From Methanocella paludicola SANAE (GTDB lineage: Archaea > Halobacteriota > Methanocellia > Methanocellales > Methanocellaceae), in assembly GCF_000011005.1 (NCBI RefSeq), contig NC_013665.1, positions 124,001 to 188,000 of the forward strand: a DNA stretch of 64,000 nucleotides, written 5' to 3'. The number at the start of each line of letters is the position of its first letter. Within the stretch, counting starts at the first letter, position 1. A program made the translations under genes and the position numbers. The notes beneath the pieces were generated by a model, which made no database searches, had not been told where the DNA came from, and saw only the letters and a program-made list of their open reading frames with translations. Below are positions 35,155-42,835 of this stretch, piece after piece.

Positions 35155-35403
35155 ATGTTAAAGAAACTACAGCTAAAGGATAAGTATAACCACAGCCAGG
35201 AAGTCATCATCGAGTACCTTAAGAACGGCTTAAAGGAAGGGAAGCAGTTCTTTAAGTCCAAGTACATCGCGAGGGACCTTGGCATGAGCCCGAAGGAGGT
35301 CGGCACTAACATGAAGATCCTTTCGGACGAGTGCAAGGACCTGCTCATAGAGAAGTGGAGCTATTCCAAGAGCACCACCTGGCGTGTCGAAACAGCCGCA
35401 TAA
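35155..35403 (+). CDS. Small winged-helix protein, DUF7123-like
   Basis: An 82-residue protein: a short basic start (MLKKLQLKDKYNHSQEV), then helices IIEYLKNGLKEGKQF and FKSKYIARDLGMSPKEVGTNMKIL, which has helix-turn-helix spacing, and a C-terminal strand TTWRVETAA acting as a wing. It resembles the DUF7123 small archaeal regulators. It has its own strong promoter and ribosome-binding site, suggesting high expression. Target unknown. Confidence 0.7.
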   Translation: MLKKLQLKDKYNHSQEVIIEYLKNGLKEGKQFFKSKYIARDLGMSPKEVGTNMKILSDECKDLLIEKWSYSKSTTWRVETAA

Positions 35404-35523
35404 AAACGTTTTTCTCCATTTCTCGCCTTTTATTTTAACTGCTTATTTTCCATCGCTTAACCAAAATTAAAAAAGCTTTTTATATCATCTACATATCTTA
35501 GGTATTTTAAGGAAGTAAAGGCA

Positions 35524-36672
35524 GTGACATTCGTATCCCTCGTTAAGAACAGCGATCCTTCAAAGGCCGTGAGCGACGCGGTCCAGCTCGCCGGGGGGCT
35601 CGAGGTCAGCGGCACCGTCCTCATCAAGCCTAACCTGAGCTGTGCGAAGCCTTCGGGCAGCGGCCTGGTCACGAACGTCGACGTTGTCGTAGCCCTGGTA
35701 AAGATGGTCGCGGAGCAGGGGGCGAAACCGCTAGTCGGGGACCTGCCTATTCTCGGGTGGGACCCGAAGACGGTGTTCGACGCGTCCGGCATACGCGCCA
35801 TCGAGCAGGCGGGCGGAGAGCTCGTCGACTGGAGCGCCGGCCACATCGAGATATCGCTGCCGGGGGCAAAGACCCTGAAGAGAGTGCCCATCGCGAGGCC
35901 GGCACTCGAGGTGGACGCCATCATCAACGTACCCGTCCTTAAGCATCACTTTCTCACTCATCTTTCCGGAGGCATGAAGAACCTTTTCGGGCTCGTGCAG
36001 CCCGAGTTCAGGCCGAAGGTCCACGTCCTGGGCCTGGACGGGCCATTGGTGGATTTTTACGAGTTCCTCAAGCCCCGCATCGTTTTAAATGTAATGGACG
36101 CCACGAGCATCGCCCAGTCGGTGAGGCCCGCCGGCCCGTACTACGGGCCCTCCGAGGCTAAATCGGCGTACCAGGCCAACATGATCCTGGCCAGCAAGGA
36201 CGCGGTGGCGCTGGACGCGGTGGCGGCCCGGGTCATCGGGATCGAGCCGGATGACGTGGAGATGGTGCGCATCGCCGCATCCCGACGCCTGGGCGACGTC
36301 AACCCGAGGACCGTCGGGAACGCCCGGGGCGCCAGCGTGAAGATCAAAAGCTCGCTCCTCGGCAAGGTCATGCCGTACATGGAGGACGCCTGGACGAGCC
36401 AGCGCCTCAACCGGATAGCCCATCCGCTCGCGAAGCGCATCTACGGCCAGGACATCGTATCGCTAAAGGAGGTCCGCCGGGAGATGAACGCCATCGACCC
36501 GTCCCGCATCGTGCTGGCTGGAAATTGTACGCAGTGCGGCCTCTGCGTGAACGCCTGCCCAACGAAGAACATCGCGCTCGGCAGCAAGCCGGCCTTCGGC
36601 TCGAAGTGCATCAAGTGCTTCATCTGCGTCGAGATATGCCCGGGCGGCGTGCTGGCCATCCAGAGGAAGTGA
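35524..36672 (+). CDS. DUF362 iron-sulfur protein
   Basis: A 382-residue protein of the DUF362 family: VLIKPNLSC near the N-terminus, VPVLKHHFLTHLSGGMKNLFG in the middle (two parts), and at the C-terminus a double [4Fe-4S] motif, CTQCGLCVNACPTKN and CIKCFICVEICPGG. DUF362 is linked in some archaea to redox or cofactor steps, but no reaction is established. The start is GTG at 35524. Its stop is four bases before the polyprenol-kinase gene, giving an operon with two kinases. Confidence 0.88.
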   Translation: MTFVSLVKNSDPSKAVSDAVQLAGGLEVSGTVLIKPNLSCAKPSGSGLVTNVDVVVALVKMVAEQGAKPLVGDLPILGWDPKTVFDASGIRAIEQAGGELVDWSAGHIEISLPGAKTLKRVPIARPALEVDAIINVPVLKHHFLTHLSGGMKNLFGLVQPEFRPKVHVLGLDGPLVDFYEFLKPRIVLNVMDATSIAQSVRPAGPYYGPSEAKSAYQANMILASKDAVALDAVAARVIGIEPDDVEMVRIAASRRLGDVNPRTVGNARGASVKIKSSLLGKVMPYMEDAWTSQRLNRIAHPLAKRIYGQDIVSLKEVRREMNAIDPSRIVLAGNCTQCGLCVNACPTKNIALGSKPAFGSKCIKCFICVEICPGGVLAIQRK

Positions 36673-36676
36673 CGCC

Positions 36677-37417
36677 TTGCTCGGGTTCTCCCTGCATGAC
36701 GTGCTGGGCGGGGTCCTGGTCTATGTCTATATCATCCTGATCTTTTTAGCCGTTGAGAAGCTGTGGAAGGGCGACAGGGCCGTGGGCAGGAAGATCCTGC
36801 ACATCGCGATGGGCAACATCGTGTTCATTTTAGCCTTTTTCGATAATTGGTACGCGGAGGTGCTCATCGCGGGCTCTGCCCTGCTGTTCTCGCTGCTCAT
36901 TACGCAGAGGATGCAGCTTTACTTCTTGAACAAGCTTACCGTGGTGCCTGGCGAGGAGAGCTTTTTCCGTAAGGCGTACCGGAAGGTCATCCGGAAGCTG
37001 TCGCTCATATCGGCGTCGGACGCCGGGAACGAGTGGGGGCTGGTTTATTACTGTTTGATGTTCACGGTGCTCGCCGGGCTTTTCGCGAAGAGCCCCGTGG
37101 TCGTGGCCGTCGGCATGCTCCCCCTGGCTTACGGGGACGGCCTTGGGGCCGTCATCGGCCGGAAGTTCGGCCGCCACCCCTACCGGATCATCGATAAGAA
37201 GAGCATCGAGGGCTCCCTTGCCGTGTTCGCCGGCACCGCCCTCTCCCTGGTCGGGGGGATGGTATATTACGGCGTGCCGCTGCAGGACGCCGCCTGGATG
37301 TCCGCCGCCATAGGCCTGGTGATCATGGTCGTGGAGGGCGTGACGCCCAAAGGGCTGGATAACCTGGCCATACCGCTGTCCGCGGTCGTCCTATTCCTAT
37401 TGTTCGGGGCGGTCTGA
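36677..37417 (+). CDS. Polyprenol/phytol kinase-like membrane protein
   Basis: A 246-residue protein with about seven hydrophobic segments of the same superfamily as the gene at 20197-20865. Marks are GRKILHIAMGN near the start, LPLAYGDGLGAVIGRKFG and KSIEGSLAVFAGTAL, the last two being the classic D-G-L-G and K-S-x-E-G-S pair of the CTP-dependent lipid kinases/cytidylyltransferases. The start appears to be TTG at 36677. It shares its last base with the start of the next gene. Probable role: phosphorylating an isoprenoid alcohol or making CDP-lipid. Confidence 0.82.
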   Translation: MLGFSLHDVLGGVLVYVYIILIFLAVEKLWKGDRAVGRKILHIAMGNIVFILAFFDNWYAEVLIAGSALLFSLLITQRMQLYFLNKLTVVPGEESFFRKAYRKVIRKLSLISASDAGNEWGLVYYCLMFTVLAGLFAKSPVVVAVGMLPLAYGDGLGAVIGRKFGRHPYRIIDKKSIEGSLAVFAGTALSLVGGMVYYGVPLQDAAWMSAAIGLVIMVVEGVTPKGLDNLAIPLSAVVLFLLFGAV

Positions 37418-37977
37418 TGCGTTTCTACGTTATTGACGGCCTGGACGGCTCGGGCAAGGATACCCAGGCGTATAAGCTGAAGGAGTACCTCTCTAAGAGC
37501 GGCCGGGAGGTCGCGCTGCGGATTCATCCTGCGAGCGATAACGCCTTCGGGCACATCGCCAAGCGCTCGCTGGTCAAGAGCGGCGCGTTCTGGCGCCTCG
37601 TCGCGACGTTCTTTTACGGCCTGGACGTGGTGCGCTCCATCATTCTATATTGCCGAGGGGACCGGGACGTCATCTTCGTCCGGTACACGCTCGCCTGCGC
37701 CTACCTGCCCAGGGCCATCATCAGGCCAGTCTACGCCGTCGTAAACTTCCTGCTCCCGAAGTCCCCTCACATGTTCTTCCTGGACGTCTCGCCCGAGGAG
37801 GCGCTCCGCCGCATCAAGAAGCGGGGGGACAGCGAGGAGATGTTCGAGACGCTGCCTCACCTGCAGAAGAACCGTTCCCGCGCTTTGCTCATCCTCGGGA
37901 ACTGGAAGGTCGTTGACGGGAACGTGGCGCCCGATAAGGTATTTGAGCAAATTGTGGGTTCCTTATCCGATCAATAA
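37417..37977 (+). CDS. Thymidylate-kinase-like P-loop kinase
   Basis: A 186-residue P-loop nucleotide kinase of TMK-type fold. The Walker A is IDGLDGSGKDTQAYKL; the usual T/S after the lysine is replaced by D followed by T. FVRYTLACAYLPRA may be a remnant of the DR(Y/W) motif (residues 88-90), and PHMFFLDVSPEEALRRIKKRGD matches the TMK strand-helix that ends in the lid region. It overlaps the polyprenol-kinase gene by one base (TGATG). It may be a real TMK or a kinase for the lipid pathway of its neighbours. Confidence 0.75.
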   Translation: MRFYVIDGLDGSGKDTQAYKLKEYLSKSGREVALRIHPASDNAFGHIAKRSLVKSGAFWRLVATFFYGLDVVRSIILYCRGDRDVIFVRYTLACAYLPRAIIRPVYAVVNFLLPKSPHMFFLDVSPEEALRRIKKRGDSEEMFETLPHLQKNRSRALLILGNWKVVDGNVAPDKVFEQIVGSLSDQ

Positions 37978-38045
37978 CTATCTTCATGTGCAGTACCCAA
38001 AAACGTAACATAGGTTTATCTCTTTTAACGTGAATTTTTTACCGT

Positions 38046-38852
38046 ATGATCACGTTGTACGGCGTCATCGGCGACCCGGTCGCGCACTCGCTTTCTCCGG
38101 CCATGCACAACGCGGCCTTCAAGGCCCTGGGCATGGACTGCTATTATGCCCCCTTCCACGTCAAAGGCCGATACCTCTACGAGGCAGTCAACGGGGCCCG
38201 GGCCCTGGGATTCGGGGGCCTCAACGTCACGGTGCCCCACAAGGAGGCCGTCATACGGTTCGTCGAGGCCGACCAGGCCGTCCGCGACATCGGCGCCGCC
38301 AACACCATCGATTTTCATACGAACAAAGCGTACAACACCGACGCCCCTGGAGCGATAGCATCGCTCAGGGACAGCGGCGTCAGGGTGAAGGGCAGGAACG
38401 TGCTCGTGATGGGCGCCGGGGGCGCCGCCAGGGCCGTGACATACGGACTATTAAAAGAAGGCGCAACGGTCACCATCGCCAACCGCACCGCGCCCAAGGC
38501 GGCAGACCTTGCCGCATACATGCGGGAGTACGGCGACGTGTTCGGCACCGGCATGGACTCGCTGGCCGAAAAGGTGGCTATCTCGGACGTCATCGTCAAC
38601 ACGACCACCGTGGGCATGGGCGAGGACCGGACCCTGGTCACGGCCGCCATGCTCGGCCCTGAGCAGGCGGTATTCGACCTGGTGTATAAGCCTGTGGAGA
38701 CACAGCTCCTCAAGGAGGCGAAGGCGGCCGGGGCGAAGGCCATCGACGGCATCACCATGCTGGCAAGGCAGGGCGCCCTGTCCTTCGAGATATGGACGGG
38801 CGTGAAGCCGCCGCTCGACGTCATGGAGAGGAGCGCCAGGGATGCCGTTTAA
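38046..38852 (+). CDS. aroE: Shikimate dehydrogenase
   Basis: Reduces 3-dehydroshikimate to shikimate with NADPH. The 268-residue protein has YGVIGDPVAHSLSPAMHN (substrate site, residues 5-22 in parts), GLNVTVPHKEAV with the catalytic lysine, VMGAGGAARAVTYGL (NADPH loop) and NTTTVGMGED. Length is typical. It overlaps tyrA by 11 bases, so the pair is translated together. Other pathway genes lie on the opposite strand (aroK, aroQ) just downstream. Confidence 0.96.
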   Translation: MITLYGVIGDPVAHSLSPAMHNAAFKALGMDCYYAPFHVKGRYLYEAVNGARALGFGGLNVTVPHKEAVIRFVEADQAVRDIGAANTIDFHTNKAYNTDAPGAIASLRDSGVRVKGRNVLVMGAGGAARAVTYGLLKEGATVTIANRTAPKAADLAAYMREYGDVFGTGMDSLAEKVAISDVIVNTTTVGMGEDRTLVTAAMLGPEQAVFDLVYKPVETQLLKEAKAAGAKAIDGITMLARQGALSFEIWTGVKPPLDVMERSARDAV

Positions 38853-40113
38853 GGTGCTCGTCGTGGGCGGGGCCGGCGGGATGGGCCGGTGGTGTACCTC
38901 GCTTTTCAAGAACTCCGGGATGGAGGTGTCCATCAGCTCGAGGCGGGACGCCTCGGATGTGGCGCGGTCGCTCGGCGTCGGATTATCGAGCCCTGGCGAT
39001 GCAGGATCGTTCGATATCGTAGTCCTGTCGGTCCCGATCGACGCCGTCGAGCACGTTGCCTCCGGGGTCGCCCCAAAAATGAGGCAGGGCTCGCTGCTCA
39101 TGGACATGTCCTCGCTCAAGGTGAAGCCCGTCGAGTCTATGCTCCGGCACTCGCCCCCGGGAGTGGAGGTCATCGGCGCCCACCCGCTGTTCGGCCCAGG
39201 CTCCGACGGCCGGGGAATGAGCATTGCCCTCGTGCCCACGGAGCGGAGCGAGCGCTGGTTTTCGATCATCCGTGACCTCTTCGAGGATGCCGGCTACGGC
39301 GTGCTCGTGACCACTGCGGAGAGGCACGACAGGGACATGGCCGTCGTCCAGGGCCTGACCCATTTCATGTACGTCGCCATGGGCCGCGCGCTCGAAAGGT
39401 CGAACGCGGACTTAAATGAAGCCTCGGCCTTCCGGACGCCCGTCTACGGGATCACTAAAGAGCTGCTCGGCCGGGTCCTGTCCCAGAGCCCCGGGCTTTA
39501 TGCGCTCATACAGTCGTCCGGGCCCGCGGGCGAGCTCAGGAGGGCATTCGTCGGGGCGTGCGAGGAGCTATCGTCGGAGCTGGACGCCGGGGACCTTGAG
39601 GGCTTCGCCCGGGACTTCGGGTCCGCCGCCCGCTACTATGGCGATACAGAAGGGGCCCGGAAGCGCTCCGAGCGCATCGTCCGGGACTATATGGAGCCCC
39701 GGCTTCGGGCCATGGACGCCGTGGGCAAGGAGCGTGCCTTCGAGCTCGACGGCCGGGTCGTCTACGGGGTCGTGAAGCACGCGGGGCCCGACGACTTCAC
39801 CCTGGAGACTTCCGACGGCACTATCATTCTCAAGTACGAGGACGTCAGCGATGCCAGCGATCGCGCCTGCCAGGAGCCCCTCGTGAGCCGGGACATCCTG
39901 GTGAAGCTGCCCATCGGCGCCGACCCCTCGATCCTCCAGTGGGCGCTGTCGAACATCGACGGCGTGAAGCGCGCAGGCTTCGAGACAGCAGACGCCCTCG
40001 GCCCTGACTTTGTCGCCTGCCGGTTTACCGTCAGCGTGCCCGCCGGCAGGAGCGACGAGGTGCTGCAAAAGGTATTAAAAACGATATGGGGGTTGGGGCT
40101 CGAGGTAAAGTGA
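38842..40113 (+). CDS. tyrA: Prephenate dehydrogenase with C-terminal extra domain
   Basis: Oxidises prephenate to 4-hydroxyphenylpyruvate in tyrosine synthesis. The Rossmann domain shows VGGAGGMGRWCTSLF, then the VLSVPIDAVEHV loop, and GAHPLFGPGSDG, the TyrA substrate motif. After about residue 290 comes an about 130-residue extension that looks like an ACT-like or ferredoxin-fold domain (FELDGRVVYGVV; LVKLPIGADPSILQWALS). This could sense tyrosine. The 423-residue length is above single-domain TyrA, matching methanogen forms. The ATG overlaps the end of aroE. Confidence 0.93.
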   Translation: MPFKVLVVGGAGGMGRWCTSLFKNSGMEVSISSRRDASDVARSLGVGLSSPGDAGSFDIVVLSVPIDAVEHVASGVAPKMRQGSLLMDMSSLKVKPVESMLRHSPPGVEVIGAHPLFGPGSDGRGMSIALVPTERSERWFSIIRDLFEDAGYGVLVTTAERHDRDMAVVQGLTHFMYVAMGRALERSNADLNEASAFRTPVYGITKELLGRVLSQSPGLYALIQSSGPAGELRRAFVGACEELSSELDAGDLEGFARDFGSAARYYGDTEGARKRSERIVRDYMEPRLRAMDAVGKERAFELDGRVVYGVVKHAGPDDFTLETSDGTIILKYEDVSDASDRACQEPLVSRDILVKLPIGADPSILQWALSNIDGVKRAGFETADALGPDFVACRFTVSVPAGRSDEVLQKVLKTIWGLGLEVK

Positions 40114-40174
40114 TCCCTGCCCAAAACGATTGATATATGTGTATTTTATACGCGCTTTTACGTTATACCGTCGT

Positions 40175-40487
40175 TGAGTGTCCTCAACCACAGGGGCACG
40201 GAGAGCGCAGAGTTCACTGAGTTTTTTTATAGATGGAGGCTCAGAGGGCACGGAGACGGGTTTATAATTACCTGGGGCACAGAGTTAATTGAGGCACTGC
40301 TGAGAATAAACCCGCATTATTGTTTATTGGTCAACCGAGCCTCAATTAACTCTGTGCCCCAGGGAAACCAATAAACCGGGCTCCGTGTACTCCGTGTCTC
40401 ATACTATTAAATAAAAACTCTGTGAACTCCAGTGCGCTCTGCGCCCCTGTGGTTGCTCGAATTCGCATCAGCGAAAAGGACACTCCA
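40175..40487. repeat. Long imperfect palindrome 3 (about 310 bp)
   Basis: The 470-bp gap between the convergent tyrA and aroQ genes holds no gene and is mostly an inverted repeat centred near 40317. The core arms match perfectly over 25 bases, 40271-40295 with 40339-40363; further out, GAGTGTCC at the left edge pairs with GGACACTC at 40479-40486. Arms contain the words GGCACGGAG, GCGCAGAG and TTCACTGAG in the same order as GGCACGAAG, CGCACCAAG and TTTCACAAAG of palindrome 1, which argues that both belong to one family. There is no coding frame across it. Confidence 0.85.
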
Positions 40488-40583
40488 AGAATGTATAACC
40501 GGAAAACGAAAATTTGCATTAGCTATAGGACAAGACACGGCTTCGTAGTAATATTTTAAGATTTTATATCAAATGAAAAGGTT

Positions 40584-40868
40584 TCAGGGAAGCCTGCCCT
40601 CGCCCGAGAGCTCATGCTGCCGGCTGATGCTCATATCGATGATGACCTTGAAAAGCTCCTTCACGGCCCCGGTATCCAGGCCCAGCTCGAGCGCCTTCTC
40701 CATGGCCCGCTTCACGACGAGCTCATTCTGCTTATCATCGTTAATGGCTATGCCTTCCTTCTTCTTGATCTCCACGATACGGCCCGCGAGCTGCATGCGC
40801 TTTGCCAGCAGGCGCAATATTTCGAGGTCTACTTTCTTAACTTCCTCTCGGACTTCTTCAAGGGACAT
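40584..40868 (-). CDS. aroQ: Chorismate mutase (AroQ class)
   Basis: Converts chorismate to prephenate. The 94-residue all-helical protein fits the AroQ monofunctional type: EVREEVKKVDLEILRLLAKRMQLAGRIVEIKKKEG has the R and K active-site residues, and VIDMSISRQHELSGEGRLP ends it. The ATG at 40868 is chosen over GTG at 40880 because GGTGAGG sits six bases before it; this start lies eight bases past the aroK stop. It shares an operon with aroK. Confidence 0.9.
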   Translation of the reverse strand: MSLEEVREEVKKVDLEILRLLAKRMQLAGRIVEIKKKEGIAINDDKQNELVVKRAMEKALELGLDTGAVKELFKVIIDMSISRQHELSGEGRLP

Positions 40869-40876
40869 GATGTACC

Positions 40877-41719
40877 TCACCTGAGCGTATGAGCTCCTGT
40901 GTTGTTCGTTCTCGTGATCATGACTTTGCCGGGGTAGGACGACCAGGCGGCCCTTAGCTCTTCGAGCTTCTCGCCGGAGGCCAGCGCCACGTACGAAGGC
41001 CCCGTGCCGGAAAGGCTCACAGCGTCGACGCCCAGCTCTAGCGCCGCCATCATGGGCTCCGGGCTATAGCCGAGCGCGGCCGTGTACAGGAAGCCGTTCA
41101 GGGTCATCGCCCTGCGGTATTCGCCCCGCATGGCCATGTCGAACGCGGCGTCCACCCAGGGCCCGATGGCCCGTGACCGGGCGACGTTCGTCTGGCTTGA
41201 AAAGGCCTTCTTATCGGGCGCATAGATGATGACGTCCGACTCGACGGGCTCCCGCTTCAGCAGCTCGTTATTCCGGTTATCAGTAACGACGATCCCGCCC
41301 AGCATGGAGGCGCACGCGTCGTCGAAGGCGCCCGTGATGGACACGCCGGTATCCAGTGCCGCCCTCACGCCGAGGCGCACCATGTCCAGGGGCTCCATAT
41401 CCCTGCCTATGGCCCGCAGCGTGGCAAGCACGGTGGCGTTGGCCGCGGCGCTGGAGGACTTCAGGCCGCTCGCCTGGGGCACCTGGCTTTTAGTTCTGAT
41501 CTTCGCCCCGGAGTCGACATCGAACTCTTCGAGCACGAGCTCGCAGGCCCTCTCGATGAGCCTCGTGTCCCCGCCGCCCTCGATCTCGCCCTCAACGAGG
41601 TCGCCCCTCAGGGTGACTTCGGCCTCAGTCTTTAATGTGATGCCGAAGGCGCTCCCCTTATATGTGGCGATGGCGTTAATGACCGTGCCCGCGCCGAACG
41701 CTATCCCGTGGCCTCTCAT
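40877..41719 (-). CDS. aroK: Shikimate kinase, archaeal GHMP type
   Basis: Phosphorylates shikimate with ATP. The 280-residue protein is not the bacterial P-loop form but a GHMP-superfamily kinase: IAFGAGTVINAIATYKGSAFGITL at the start, SQVPQASGLKSSSAAANAT with the ATP-binding SSSAA loop, and LSGTGPSYVALAS near the C-terminus. These are archaeal AroK marks. It is upstream of aroQ on the same strand. Confidence 0.93.
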   Translation of the reverse strand: MRGHGIAFGAGTVINAIATYKGSAFGITLKTEAEVTLRGDLVEGEIEGGGDTRLIERACELVLEEFDVDSGAKIRTKSQVPQASGLKSSSAAANATVLATLRAIGRDMEPLDMVRLGVRAALDTGVSITGAFDDACASMLGGIVVTDNRNNELLKREPVESDVIIYAPDKKAFSSQTNVARSRAIGPWVDAAFDMAMRGEYRRAMTLNGFLYTAALGYSPEPMMAALELGVDAVSLSGTGPSYVALASGEKLEELRAAWSSYPGKVMITRTNNTGAHTLR

Positions 41720-41828
41720 CGTCCGCTCCAGTGTGTGCTATACAATAGCACACTTCGTATAAATCTCTATCCATTAAATTATGATAATCGCTATGCGATA
41801 ACCTTTATCTAGGCGCGGCCTCAAAACA

Positions 41829-42785
41829 ATGCTCATGAACGAGTTACGCCGGGACTATTTTCTCGACCGATGGGTGATCATCGCGACCGACCGAGCCAGG
41901 CGGCCCAGCGACTTCATCAAGGCCCGGGACCCCCCTGCGGGAGCGCAGGGCTGCTCCTTCTGCCCCGGCTGCGAGGACAAGACTCCCCCGAGCAAGGCGA
42001 GCTACTTCGACGACAGCCACAGGCCCGACGAGCCCGGAAAGCCTCCCCTCACAGGGTGGACCGTCCGGGTGATACCAAACCTGTACCCGGCCGTAAAGCA
42101 GGAAGGCGTCATGCTCATGGACGGCAGGGGAATGACGGCATCGGGCGTCCACGAGGTCATCGTAGAGAGCCCCCTGCACGACCATCACCCCCAGTTCATG
42201 TCCGACGGCGAAGTTAAGCGCCTGTTCCGCGTTTATAAGGACCGCTACGCGGAGATCGCCGGCATACCCTACATCAGGTACATCTCTCTCTTCAGGAACT
42301 ACGGCCGCGAGGCCGGGGCGTCGCTCGCTCACGCCCATTCCCAGCTCATCGCCCTCCCCATCGTGCCGGAGAATATAAAAGAGCAGGGCGGCCTCGACTA
42401 CGGCCGGGTCATCGCGGAAGAGTCGGGCTCGCCGAGGGCTATCCTGGACACGGCACACACCCTGGCGATCGCCCCTTATGCCTCGTGCTACACGTACGAG
42501 GCCTGGGTCATCCCGAAGAGGAAGCGGAGGAACCTGGCGGAGATGACGGACGAGGAGAGGGACGACTTCGCCGTGACGGCGAGGAACGTGCTCGCCAGGC
42601 TGTCGAAGCTGCTCTCGGACCCACCGTATAATTATGCGTTCGTCCAGTCCGTGGACGACGATGTGCACATGCACCTGCGCATCTACCCAAAGCTGGGCAT
42701 TGAGGCCGGCTTCGAGCTCAATACCAGGGTCCACATCAACTCCGTGACCCCTGAAAGCGCGGCTAAAAGCTTAAGGGAAATATAG
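41829..42785 (+). CDS. galT: Galactose-1-phosphate uridylyltransferase
   Basis: Exchanges UMP between UDP-glucose and galactose-1-phosphate. The 318-residue HIT-superfamily protein shows the N-terminal zinc pair CSFCPGCEDK, YPAVKQEGV, VIVESPLHDHHP and the active-site HAHSQLIALPIVP. Later, a HMHLRIYPK-type end contains further histidines. It begins with ATG at 41829, with another ATG six bases later. It is followed by a glycogen-synthase-like gene 50 bp downstream, consistent with sugar-nucleotide supply to glycogen metabolism. Confidence 0.92.
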   Translation: MLMNELRRDYFLDRWVIIATDRARRPSDFIKARDPPAGAQGCSFCPGCEDKTPPSKASYFDDSHRPDEPGKPPLTGWTVRVIPNLYPAVKQEGVMLMDGRGMTASGVHEVIVESPLHDHHPQFMSDGEVKRLFRVYKDRYAEIAGIPYIRYISLFRNYGREAGASLAHAHSQLIALPIVPENIKEQGGLDYGRVIAEESGSPRAILDTAHTLAIAPYASCYTYEAWVIPKRKRRNLAEMTDEERDDFAVTARNVLARLSKLLSDPPYNYAFVQSVDDDVHMHLRIYPKLGIEAGFELNTRVHINSVTPESAAKSLREI

Positions 42786-42835
42786 CCGTTAAAACCCGAC
42801 CCCATTATTTTATAAATACAAATTAATCTTAATTC

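Noticed and set aside
37417-37977. Certain assignment of the P-loop kinase as thymidylate kinase
   Set aside because: Walker A has D after the lysine, and the operon points to lipid work; kept as TMK-like only.
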